From positions 248,001 through 312,000 of the forward strand of contig NZ_JAYEER010000002.1 in assembly GCF_034653355.1 (NCBI RefSeq): 64,000 bases of DNA, given 5' to 3'. Under the pieces are notes generated by a model, which was given only the letters and a program-made list of their open reading frames with translations, was not told the DNA's origin and did no database searches. Shown piece after piece: positions 51,215 to 58,910 of this stretch. Every line of letters begins with the position of its first letter. Within the stretch, counting starts at the first letter, position 1. A program made the translations under genes and the position numbers. This stretch comes from Nitrospirillum sp034653355. Lineage in GTDB: Bacteria > Pseudomonadota > Alphaproteobacteria > Azospirillales > Azospirillaceae.

Positions 51215-52167
51215 AATGCGCAGCACTGCTGGCCACCCTGCTGGCCAGCACACCGGCTCTGGCGGAGCGGCTGCTGGTGTCCAATGAGAAGGACAACACC
51301 ATCACGGTGGTGGACGCCGGCACCCTGGCCGTCATCAAGACGGTCAAGGTGGGCGCCCGGCCGCGCGGCATCACCCTGTCCAAGGACGGCAAGGCGCTCT
51401 ACATCTGCACCAGCGACGCCGACCACATCGAGGTGCTGGACCTGGCCAGCCTCACGGTCAGCCGCACCCTGCCCAGCGGCCCCGACCCGGAGCTGTTCAC
51501 CCTCAGCCCCGACGGCAAGACGCTTTACGTCTCCAACGAGAACGACAACATGGTGTCGGTGCTGGACATCGCGGCGGGCCGCATCGTCACCGAGATCCCG
51601 GTGGGTGTGGAACCGGAGGGCATGGGCATCAGCCCGGACGGCGAGATCCTGGTGAACACGTCCGAGACCACCAGCATGGCCCATTTCATCGACACGCGGA
51701 GCCATGAGGTGCTGGCCAACGTGCTGGTGGGCAGCCGGCCGCGCGTGGCGCAGTGGAGCAAGGACGGGTCGCTGGTGTGGGTGTCGGCCGAGGTGGGCGG
51801 CACCGTCAGCGTCATCGACGCCGTCCAGCGCAAGGTCATCCAGACCATCCACTTCGACATTCCGGGGGTGCCTAAGGAATCCATCCAGCCGGTGGGCATC
51901 CAGCTGACCGCCGACGGCAACACCGCCTTCGTGGCCCTGGGCCCCGCCAACCGCGTCGCCGTCATCGACACCCGCAGCTATCAGGTCAAGAAGTACCTAC
52001 TGGTGGGCCAGCGGGTGTGGAACCTGGCCTTCTCCGGCGACGGCAAGCGGTTGTACACGACCAACGGCGTCAGCAACGACCTGTCGGTCATCGACGTGGA
52101 CGCGCTGAAGGTGGTGAAGTCGGTGCCGGTGGGCCGCCTGCCCTGGGGCGTGGTGGTGGCGCCGTGA
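51199..52167 (+). CDS. YVTN beta-propeller protein, PQQ-associated (TIGR03866-like)
   Basis: 322 aa exported seven-bladed propeller. Signal peptide MPSKVKCAALLATLLASTPALA, then repeated YVTN/SPDG units (RLLVSNEKDNTITVVDAGTLAVIKTVKVG, LYVSNENDNMVSVLDIAAG, VWVSAEVGGTVSVIDAV, LYTTNGVSNDLSVIDVDALKVVKSVPVG). It probably acts in the periplasm as a scaffold or electron/ligand-handling partner. It is coupled at both ends to genes of the same set. Confidence 0.87.
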   Translation: MPSKVKCAALLATLLASTPALAERLLVSNEKDNTITVVDAGTLAVIKTVKVGARPRGITLSKDGKALYICTSDADHIEVLDLASLTVSRTLPSGPDPELFTLSPDGKTLYVSNENDNMVSVLDIAAGRIVTEIPVGVEPEGMGISPDGEILVNTSETTSMAHFIDTRSHEVLANVLVGSRPRVAQWSKDGSLVWVSAEVGGTVSVIDAVQRKVIQTIHFDIPGVPKESIQPVGIQLTADGNTAFVALGPANRVAVIDTRSYQVKKYLLVGQRVWNLAFSGDGKRLYTTNGVSNDLSVIDVDALKVVKSVPVGRLPWGVVVAP

Positions 52168-52916
52168 CGCCAGCCCCCCAAGTCACCACGGCGGCGCTTG
52201 ACGTCTCCGGCCTCAGCCACGCCTTCGGCCCCCGCCAGGCCTTGCGCGACGTGGGCTTCAGCCTGGACCCCGGCGACTTCACCGTGCTGCTGGGCCTGAA
52301 TGGTGCCGGCAAGACCACCCTGTTCGCCCTGGTGACCCGCCTGTACCACAGCCGCCAGGGCCGCATCGCCGTCTTCGGCCATGACATCCGCCGCCAACCT
52401 TCCGCCGCCCTGGCCGCCATGGGCGTGGTGTTCCAGCAACCCACCCTGGACCTGGACCTGACGGTGCGGCAGAACCTGGCCTATCACGCCAGCCTGCATG
52501 GCCTGGCCGGTTCCCGCGCCCGCACCCGCATCGAGGAGGAGCTGGAGCGCGTAGGTTTGGCCGACCGGCGGAACGCCCGCGTGCGCCAGCTGTCCGGCGG
52601 CCAGCGGCGGCGGGTGGAGTTGGCCCGCGCCCTGGTGCACGACCCGGCCCTGCTGCTGCTGGACGAGCCCACCGTGGGCCTGGACATCGAAAGCCGCCGC
52701 TTCCTGATCGACCATGTCCGCCACCTGTGCCGCAGCCGGGACATGGCCGTGCTGTGGGCCACCCACCTGATCGATGAGGCCGACGACACCGCCAAGGTCA
52801 TCGTGCTGCACCAAGGCCAGGTGCTGGACCAGGGACCCGTCCCCCAGGTGGCCGCCCGTGCCGGCGCCGCCACCCTGCGCGCCGCCTTCGACACCCTGAC
52901 GGGGGCGGCGAGATGA
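52164..52916 (+). CDS. ABC transporter ATP-binding protein, PQQ-associated (PedA-like)
   Basis: 250 aa from GTG 52164 (overlap GTGA with the propeller gene). Walker A is GLNGAGKTT, the Q-loop region GVVFQQPTLDLDLTVRQNL, the signature LSGGQRRR and Walker B LLLLDEPTVGLD. This is the efflux/ABC-2 type ATPase of the Ped cluster of Pseudomonas putida. The next gene is its membrane partner. Confidence 0.86.
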   Translation: MTPAPQVTTAALDVSGLSHAFGPRQALRDVGFSLDPGDFTVLLGLNGAGKTTLFALVTRLYHSRQGRIAVFGHDIRRQPSAALAAMGVVFQQPTLDLDLTVRQNLAYHASLHGLAGSRARTRIEEELERVGLADRRNARVRQLSGGQRRRVELARALVHDPALLLLDEPTVGLDIESRRFLIDHVRHLCRSRDMAVLWATHLIDEADDTAKVIVLHQGQVLDQGPVPQVAARAGAATLRAAFDTLTGAAR

Positions 52917-53719
52917 CCCCGATCCATTATGCCCGCTGCCTGGGCGGCATCGTGAAGCGCGAGGCTTTGCGCTGGACACAGCAGCGCGGCCGCTTCTTCT
53001 CGGCATTGGTGCGGCCGTTGGTGTGGCTGGCCATCTTCGCGGCCGGATTCCACTTCGTCCTGGGCGTCTCCATCATCCCGCCCTATGAAACCTACATCCC
53101 GTACGAGGTCTATATCGCCCCGGGCTTGCTGGCCATGATCCAGCTGTTCAACGGGATGCAAAGCTCGCTTTCCATGGTTTACGATCGGGAAATGGGCAGC
53201 ATGAAGACCCTGCTGATCAGCCCTTTCCCCCGCTGGTTCCTGCTGACGGCCAAGCTGCTGGCCAGCGTGGTGGTGTCGGTGGTGCAGGCCTACATCTTCC
53301 TTGGCATCGCCTGGTTCTGGGAGATCGATCCGCCGCCGCTGGGCTACCTCTCGGTGCTGCCGGCCCTGATCCTGTCGGGCCTGATGCTGGGCGCCCTCGG
53401 TCTGGTGCTGTCGTCCTTCATCCGCCAGTTGGAGAACTTCGCCGGGGTGATGAACTTCGTCATCTTCCCCATGTTCTTCGCCTCCTCCGCCCTTTATCCC
53501 CTGTGGCGGGTGAAGGAAAGCAGCCTGACGCTCTACTGGATCTGCCAGGCCAACCCCTTCACCCACGCCACGGAGCTGATCCGCTTCGCGTTGTATGGGC
53601 AGATGACGCCGCTGTCCGCCGGCGTGGTGGCGGGGGCCACGCTGCTGTTCATGATCCTGGCGGTCTGGGGCTATGATCCCGGCCGCGGCCTGCTGGCCCG
53701 GCGCGGCGGCGGCGAATGA
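52913..53719 (+). CDS. ABC-2 type permease, PedC-like
   Basis: 268 aa with six hydrophobic segments and the ABC-2 motif region MIQLFNGMQSSLSMVYDREMGSMKTLLISPFPRWFLLTAKL, which is conserved in PedC. It begins with RCLGGIVKREALRWTQQRGRFFSALVRPLVWLAIF. It starts inside the ATPase stop (ATGA) and ends with an ATGA overlap to the next gene. In P. putida the PedABC system acts with phenylethanol oxidation, likely as efflux. Confidence 0.86.
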   Translation: MTPIHYARCLGGIVKREALRWTQQRGRFFSALVRPLVWLAIFAAGFHFVLGVSIIPPYETYIPYEVYIAPGLLAMIQLFNGMQSSLSMVYDREMGSMKTLLISPFPRWFLLTAKLLASVVVSVVQAYIFLGIAWFWEIDPPPLGYLSVLPALILSGLMLGALGLVLSSFIRQLENFAGVMNFVIFPMFFASSALYPLWRVKESSLTLYWICQANPFTHATELIRFALYGQMTPLSAGVVAGATLLFMILAVWGYDPGRGLLARRGGGE

Positions 53720-53733
53720 GGAAGGGTACGTCC

Positions 53734-54360
53734 ATGCGCCTGGTGCTGAGCCTCGCCCTCATCCTGGCGGCGACCGCCGCCCTCGCCGCGCCGCCTCCGC
53801 CCGTGGGTCAAGCCACTCCCGACTGGCCCTGCCACCAGCGCCTGGTGCCGCAACTGACCGGCGCCACCTACTGGGGCGGCCCACCCCTGCCGGAGCATGT
53901 GGACTGGCGCGCCGACAAGCGGGTGGCCGCCGTCGTGCAGGCCACCGCCCCGCGCGAGGTCCCGGCGGATGAGGGCGAGAAGGCCTTGACCCGCTTCGCC
54001 GACCAGGTGCCCAGGGGGCGGCGGGCCGCCGTCTACCCCAAGGTCTTCGCCGGCATCGTCGAGGAGATCAACAGCCAGCGCGGGGGCGTCATCACCCGCA
54101 TCCAGGATCTGGCGCGCCGCCAGCGCGACATGGGTGACCTGGTGTCCAAGGCCACCACCGAGCTGCAGGCCATCCCGGCCGAGACCACCGATCCGGACAA
54201 GCTGCAGCAGCGGGCCGAGATCGTGCAGCGCCGGGGTTACCTCATCCGTAATTTCGAGGAGGTGGAGCGCACCCTGCGCTACACCTGCGAGGTGCCGGTG
54301 GATCTGGAGGCGCGCCTGGGCACCTACGCCCGGGTGCTCATGGACCGCCTGCAACCCTGA
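53734..54360 (+). CDS. Secreted protein of unknown function, end of Ped-type operon
   Basis: 208 aa from ATG 53734, which has GAGGAAGGG upstream; 53716 is the alternative. Signal peptide MRLVLSLALILAATAALA. The mature part has two Cys (PDWPCHQRLVP and RYTCEVPVDL) that may form a disulfide, and a central helical region (FAGIVEEINSQRGGVITRIQDLARRQRDMGDLVSKATTELQ). It is coupled to the permease gene and always seems to be a periplasmic helper; the function is unknown. Confidence 0.75.
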   Translation: MRLVLSLALILAATAALAAPPPPVGQATPDWPCHQRLVPQLTGATYWGGPPLPEHVDWRADKRVAAVVQATAPREVPADEGEKALTRFADQVPRGRRAAVYPKVFAGIVEEINSQRGGVITRIQDLARRQRDMGDLVSKATTELQAIPAETTDPDKLQQRAEIVQRRGYLIRNFEEVERTLRYTCEVPVDLEARLGTYARVLMDRLQP

Positions 54361-54444
54361 TGGGCTGCCCTGGCGTTTTTCCATTCCCTGCAATGATCGA
54401 CATGTTATAATGGCCCAACCTCAAGTTAAGAAGATGGGCAATCC

Positions 54445-54747
54445 ATGCTGGGCGACCTGACCGCGCAAAATTTCCTGCCGCTTATCGACCAGGAGTTTAC
54501 GGTTACTTATCCGGATTACCAAGAAACTCTGATTCTGAGCAAGGTTGATCATGGCAAGAAGAGCGCCGCACCGGGCCGGTTCCGTGATCCGTTCTCTTTA
54601 TTATTCAACGGAACGGATCGCAACACGATGCTGAACCAGCATATCCATCCCTTGACCCATCCCGCCTTGGGCACGCTGGAGATCTTCCTGGTGCCGCTGG
54701 GGCGTAACGAGGACGGGACCTATTTCTACCAGGCTGTCTTCAGCTGA
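54445..54747 (+). CDS. DUF6916-type small protein
   Basis: 100 aa (MLGDLTAQNFLPLIDQEFTVTYPD...). The ordered segments DPFSLLFNGTD, HPALGTLEIFLVPLGRNEDGTYFYQAVF match DUF6916 proteins, which are commonly encoded beside tail-collar (MdpB-like) proteins, as here. It has no signal peptide. Composition is lower in GC than the flanking genes. Function unknown; a jelly-roll-like structural role is possible. Confidence 0.75.
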   Translation: MLGDLTAQNFLPLIDQEFTVTYPDYQETLILSKVDHGKKSAAPGRFRDPFSLLFNGTDRNTMLNQHIHPLTHPALGTLEIFLVPLGRNEDGTYFYQAVFS

Positions 54748-54768
54748 ACACACGCGGGCCGGCGGCGG

Positions 54769-55344
54769 TCAGGCCGCCGGCGCCGCCTGCCAGGCCATAA
54801 GGAAATAAGGGCCCACGGGCTCCACATCCTGAAAGCCCAGCCGCTGGTATAGCCGCCGGGCGCGATTGTTGCCTTCCACATGGATGGAGCACTGGGCATA
54901 GCCTTCATCACGGGCCAAATCCTGCACCCAGCCCAGCAGCGCACCACCCAGGCCATGACCGCGCCAGTCCGGCATCAGGCCGATCTCCACGATACGCAAG
55001 TCCTTCGCATTGCGGCGGAACAGGTAGAGGCGGCCGATGGCCCGGCCATCCTTCTCCACGATCATGAAATCGGCATCGTGATAATGCAGGGCGTAATGGG
55101 CCGCCTGCAGCCGCGCCTGATCCCGTAGGAAGGCCAGGCGTTCCTCATCCGTCCAAGGGGCGGCCTGCATCTCCTCCCACCGGTGGGAGACGTAGAGGTC
55201 ACGCACGAAATCGGCATCCCCCTCCCGCTGGCGGCGCAGGGACAGGCCCTGGGCCGCCATGTCCGCGGGCAAGGTCAACGGTGGCAGAACCGGGGCGGCA
55301 TCATCCATGGTGGGCGCCGCCCCTTCACGCAGGCGAGACATCAA
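54769..55344 (-). CDS. GNAT family N-acetyltransferase
   Basis: 191 aa. The acetyl-CoA motif A is IVEIGLMPDWRGHGLGGALLGWVQDLARDEG, and motif B is IHVEGNNRARRLYQRLGFQDV. The first residues before LSLRRQREGDADFVRDLY are variable. It is downstream of the three tail-collar genes on the same strand, ten bases after the first, and this linkage to tail-collar genes recurs in other proteobacteria as far as I recall. Substrate unknown. Confidence 0.85.
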   Translation of the reverse strand: MMSRLREGAAPTMDDAAPVLPPLTLPADMAAQGLSLRRQREGDADFVRDLYVSHRWEEMQAAPWTDEERLAFLRDQARLQAAHYALHYHDADFMIVEKDGRAIGRLYLFRRNAKDLRIVEIGLMPDWRGHGLGGALLGWVQDLARDEGYAQCSIHVEGNNRARRLYQRLGFQDVEPVGPYFLMAWQAAPAA

Positions 55345-55353
55345 ACCCGTCCC

Positions 55354-55902
55354 TCACTGACGCGACGGAAACTCGCCGAACTGGCAGATGCAGAAGTTGA
55401 CCACCAGATAGGGCTGGTCGTTGGCGCGGGGGGCGATGGCTGCCGTGCCGACAGTGCTGACCGTATTCGCCGCCAGCGTCGGGCCGCCTTGGGTGACCGC
55501 AGTGGTGGAATACAGCAGCATGTTGTTTGGACGGCTGAGGTAGGTCGTCGCCGTCGGGGTCGACACATATCCCGCGTTGCCGGTATTCGGGTTTTTGACA
55601 TTCACCAAATGATTATGGGGCGGGAAATTGCCACTGGTCAGCGCCACCGTGTCCGTACCGCCTTTCTCGCCCGCGTCGCGCAGCGTCAGGCCAGGACCTG
55701 AACCGTAGGCGATGGGAATGCACCCCATCATATTGGGCAGATTGTAATAGTTCTGCAGATCGCCGCCGTAAGTGTTGCCAATGACGGCGTACAGCGTGTT
55801 GTTCTGCTGAATCAGCACTTGCTGGCCATTGCATTGCGACCAGTTGGCGGGCGGAAAGGAGAAAGCGAAGGCGCGGATTTCACCGGTGAAGGGATCAGCC
55901 AT
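55354..55902 (-). CDS. Tail-collar domain protein (MdpB-like) 1
   Basis: 182 aa. It starts GEIRAFAFSFPPANWSQCNGQQVLIQQNNTLYAVIGNTYGGDLQNYYNLPNMMGCIPIAYGSGPGLTLRD, the phage tail-collar fold known from microcystin-dependent protein. It has no signal peptide. It is one of three paralogues in tandem; the segment TTAVTQGGPTLAANTVSTVG is its own variable part. Possibly a surface or tail-fibre-like trimer. Confidence 0.86.
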   Translation of the reverse strand: MADPFTGEIRAFAFSFPPANWSQCNGQQVLIQQNNTLYAVIGNTYGGDLQNYYNLPNMMGCIPIAYGSGPGLTLRDAGEKGGTDTVALTSGNFPPHNHLVNVKNPNTGNAGYVSTPTATTYLSRPNNMLLYSTTAVTQGGPTLAANTVSTVGTAAIAPRANDQPYLVVNFCICQFGEFPSRQ

Positions 55903-55972
55903 GGTGAGATTCCTTCCAAAAGGGAAACGTCATGGGAAAGCCATCGCTCATGCGACGGCGTCGGCATGAGGG

Positions 55973-56521
55973 TCAGTTCTGGGTCGGATAGATGCCCTGA
56001 ATGGCCATGATGTAGCCCACCGCGATGAACGGCATCATGTTGTTATGCGGAACCGTTCCGCCGCCGGAACCCAGCGCCGAGGTTATGACACCCGTCTCCA
56101 ACTGTACCGTCGTGGCCGTGGTGTCGGACGTGTACAGGCCCTTGATGCTGGTGGTGGCGGTATAGGAGGCGACCAAGTTACCGGAAGCGTTGAGATCGGA
56201 ACCGGTCGCCGTACTGGCGCTGAAGCCGTGGGTGTGGGCGGGTGTATTGGCCTGTGTCAGCGTGACCGTTTCCGTGCCGCCGTTCTGGCCCAACACACGG
56301 CTGGTCAGGCCGAGGCCTTGCCCTTGACCGATGGGCGTGCGCCCCCGGTAGTCCGGCAGGCTGAAATTGGTAACGCCGTTCCCGCCGTAGGTCGTGCCAA
56401 TCAGCGCGAACAGCGCCTGGTTCTGACTGAGGCTTTGCGTGGAACCATCGCAAGCCGCCCAGTCGACTGGCACGTAAGGGCCGGCGAAAATGCGGATTTC
56501 GCCCAGGAAGCATTCGGACAT
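55973..56521 (-). CDS. Tail-collar domain protein (MdpB-like) 2
   Basis: 182 aa paralogue: FLGEIRIFAGPYVPVDWAACDGSTQSLSQNQALFALIGTTYGGNGVTNFSLPDYRGRTPIGQGQGLGLTSR. The C-terminal Ser/Thr/Gly-rich region (ASTATGSDLNASGNLVASYTATTSIKGLY) is the variable part, and the end MMPFIAVGYIMAIQGIYPTQN is conserved with the others. Upstream spacing of 33 bp to the third paralogue suggests one transcript. Confidence 0.86.
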   Translation of the reverse strand: MSECFLGEIRIFAGPYVPVDWAACDGSTQSLSQNQALFALIGTTYGGNGVTNFSLPDYRGRTPIGQGQGLGLTSRVLGQNGGTETVTLTQANTPAHTHGFSASTATGSDLNASGNLVASYTATTSIKGLYTSDTTATTVQLETGVITSALGSGGGTVPHNNMMPFIAVGYIMAIQGIYPTQN

Positions 56522-56554
56522 CGGTGCCCTCCCTTTCGAAGTGCGGTGGCGGGG

Positions 56555-57102
56555 TCAGTTGCGCGGCGGGAAAATGCCCTGCAGGGCGATGCAGTAGTTG
56601 GCGACGACCCAGGGCTGCATGTTGGCGACAGGGGCGCTGGCACCACTGGTGGCGAGGGTATCGGCGGGCAAGGTCACCGTCGCCACCGGCTGGCTGTTCA
56701 CAGTCGGCGGGGTGTAGACCGGGATCGTGGCGTTCGTCGCGACCTTCGTGACCGAGGCCAGGGCATGATTTGCCAGACTTGCCGTTTGCGGAGGCGTGGC
56801 CGGGCCATTGATCACGTTCACGGAATGGGTGTGGGTCGGCAAGCTCGCCGTTGTCAGCGTCACCGTTTCGGCCCCCCCGACAGCCCCACCTGGGGCATTT
56901 GCTGACTGAGGTGCCGCGGCGTCCGCCCACGCAGATCCGGCAAATTGAAATTGCTGGTCCCGTTGCCGCCATAGTAGACACCGATAAGGGAATACAGCGC
57001 GATATTCTGCTGCAGGTTCATCAGCGCGCCGTTGCACAGCGCCCATCCCTTGGGCGCCCAGTTCCAGGTGAAAATGCGGATTTCGCCCACGAATGGTTCC
57101 AT
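56555..57102 (-). CDS. Tail-collar domain protein (MdpB-like) 3, frameshifted in a G run
   Basis: Start ATG 57102 gives MEPFVGEIRIFTWNWAPKGWALCNGALMNLQQNIALYSLIGVYYGGNGTSNFNLPDLRGRTPRHLS. At the run of seven C on the plus strand (about 56872-56878) one base is missing. With eight bases the frame continues as GAETVTLTTASLPTHTHSVNV to WVVANYCIALQGIFPPRN and a stop at 56555, as in its paralogues. Without repair it ends at 56860. The first half and the second half each align with paralogues, so the whole gene is present. Confidence 0.82.
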
Positions 57103-57221
57103 GACAACAGCCTCCCTTTTCGTTCTGAGCGAGCGCAAATAGAAGTAACTACACTTTTAGTACAAGTCCATAGTCCGATTGCAGCTATTGGCGGTATAAC
57201 CCTTCGGATAGTCCTACTATT

Positions 57222-58466
57222 TCATACTTGAGATTTTTCCGAAGTGCCGGGCGCCTGGGTAACGAGCCGCTGCATGCCCCGATACGGATGAGGAAAACTG
57301 TTGTCCGGCAGCTGCACCCGCTGGCGGTGCAGTTCCGGTTCCCGGAAACCCGGGCAATAGGGCCGGCGGACGCTGGCGTTGAAAGCGACGTCGTACAGTT
57401 CCGTCACCGGCCCGCTGATCGTCAACCAGTGGGCGTTACGGCCCGTCCGCAAGTCGACGATCTGCAGGCCGCACCGCTGTTGGATATTCCCAGCCTGGAG
57501 TTTCGCATTCAACGCGATGCCCGAAGCGAAGCTGTTGGCGCGCAATTGCGACAGGCCGATGATGGCATAATCGCCCACGAAGCTCAGGCCACGGGCGAAA
57601 CCCGGGCATTCCGCCACCGCGACGAAACCGCCCCGGTCACCGTCGACATAGCCGAATTGGCCGCCGCCTGAATTCAGTAGCCACAGCCGGTCGCGATACC
57701 AGCGGGGCGAATGCGGCATCGATAGGCCTTGAGCCAGGATCTCGCCCGTCTCCACGTCAACGGCGAAGCCGCCGCCATTCTTGGCGTCGCGCCAGCCGAA
57801 GGTGGTATCGTAACGACCGCATAAGGTGGCGTACACCACCCGGCCGTCGCGGGCGCCGATGCCGTTCAAGTGGCAGCGATCCTCCGCCGCTACGCTGGAA
57901 ATGAAATCAGGCTTCCACAGTGGACGGAAGTTGAACTGATCATCCAGGGCGGCGATGCAGCTGAAATTGGTATTGGCGAACACGAGTTCGTAGCGCTCGC
58001 CTTTAAACTCGGCATCGGCGATCAGGTCATGGGTATCGCAGGGGCCGATGAAATAACCCTTCCTGGGCATGTAAAGAGCGTCGACCGCCTGCCCGTTCAC
58101 GATGGCGGGCCCGGTATTGGCAAACTTCCAGATCTGCTCCTTATTGCCCAGCCAGACCTTATGCTGGTCAACGGCCAAGCCCATAGCGGTGCCAACCACC
58201 CGATCCAGGACATGGAGGCGGCCCTCCGCCGCATAGAGGAAGATCAGCCGGGCCGATTGATAGGTGGACAGCACCAGGCTACCCCCGACCTCATCCAACC
58301 ACGTGGCGAAACCAGGCGAAGGCAGGAACTTCGGCGGTTCCATCCTGTCCTGCGTGGCGACCGCCGTGGAACCATCCGCGCCTTGCGCCGCCACCTCACC
58401 ATCCGTGGATTCCCTTTCGGACACCATACCCCCTTCGCTATCGCTTTGGGATAGGGCGCTACGCAT
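57222..58466 (-). CDS. TIGR03032 family protein
   Basis: 414 aa. Family landmarks are visible: FIGPCDTHDLIADAEF, ELVFANTNFSCIAALDDQFNFRPLWKPDFIS, EDRCHLNGIG, LSMPHSPRWYRDRLWLLNSGGGQFGYVD and CPGFARGLSFVGDYAIIGLSQLR. It is likely a beta-propeller-type protein of unknown function, with no signal peptide. The start at 58466 is uncertain (58427 is another ATG). The family is often next to tail-collar or large repeat proteins, as here. Confidence 0.83.
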   Translation of the reverse strand: MRSALSQSDSEGGMVSERESTDGEVAAQGADGSTAVATQDRMEPPKFLPSPGFATWLDEVGGSLVLSTYQSARLIFLYAAEGRLHVLDRVVGTAMGLAVDQHKVWLGNKEQIWKFANTGPAIVNGQAVDALYMPRKGYFIGPCDTHDLIADAEFKGERYELVFANTNFSCIAALDDQFNFRPLWKPDFISSVAAEDRCHLNGIGARDGRVVYATLCGRYDTTFGWRDAKNGGGFAVDVETGEILAQGLSMPHSPRWYRDRLWLLNSGGGQFGYVDGDRGGFVAVAECPGFARGLSFVGDYAIIGLSQLRANSFASGIALNAKLQAGNIQQRCGLQIVDLRTGRNAHWLTISGPVTELYDVAFNASVRRPYCPGFREPELHRQRVQLPDNSFPHPYRGMQRLVTQAPGTSEKSQV

Positions 58467-58910
58467 GTATTCCGCGCCCTACTCACCGTCCTCCACCCCG
58501 TCTCTATCAAATTTGCATCCTGGATGCCACCCGTTCCATGACACGGTTGATTAAATTCAGGTTAATATTGCGCCGCACATCAAGACGCGTCCGGGGATTA
58601 CCCCGAACAGACATGAAGTACGTTCATTAGACGGTAAGAACTTCTTAACCTCCATACTTTTGAATAGGGTTAATTAGGGGACGTGGACTGTTACAGGCAC
58701 CTCAGGGCGCTCTCTCACATTTAGTCACAAAAGATAGTCATCTTCAGGAGAGGACATGCCGCTTCTGATTTGGCTGGCGGGTTGTGGGAACTTGTGATTT
58801 AAGCGCTATGGGGGAGCTTTTGCAGTTATAGATGGGTTTTCTGTGTGGAGGCCCTTGCCTTTCGAATAGGCTCCCCCAAGGCCGCCTATTTCAATTGGTG
58901 AGTACACGCC
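58467..58910. other. Intergenic region before the giant surface-protein gene
   Basis: About 444 bp, AT-richer than the surroundings. It holds a 13-codon ORF (ATG 58756, MPLLIWLAGCGNL) after AGGAGAGG, and an inverted repeat GGGGGAGC (58810-58817) / GCTCCCCC (58870-58877) about 40 bp before the next start. No recognised RNA gene. It is probably the promoter and leader region of the 58911 gene. Confidence 0.4.

Noticed and set aside
54445..57102. Prophage
   Set aside because: Only collar-type proteins are present. No terminase, capsid, sheath, integrase or lysis genes are in 54-64 kb.
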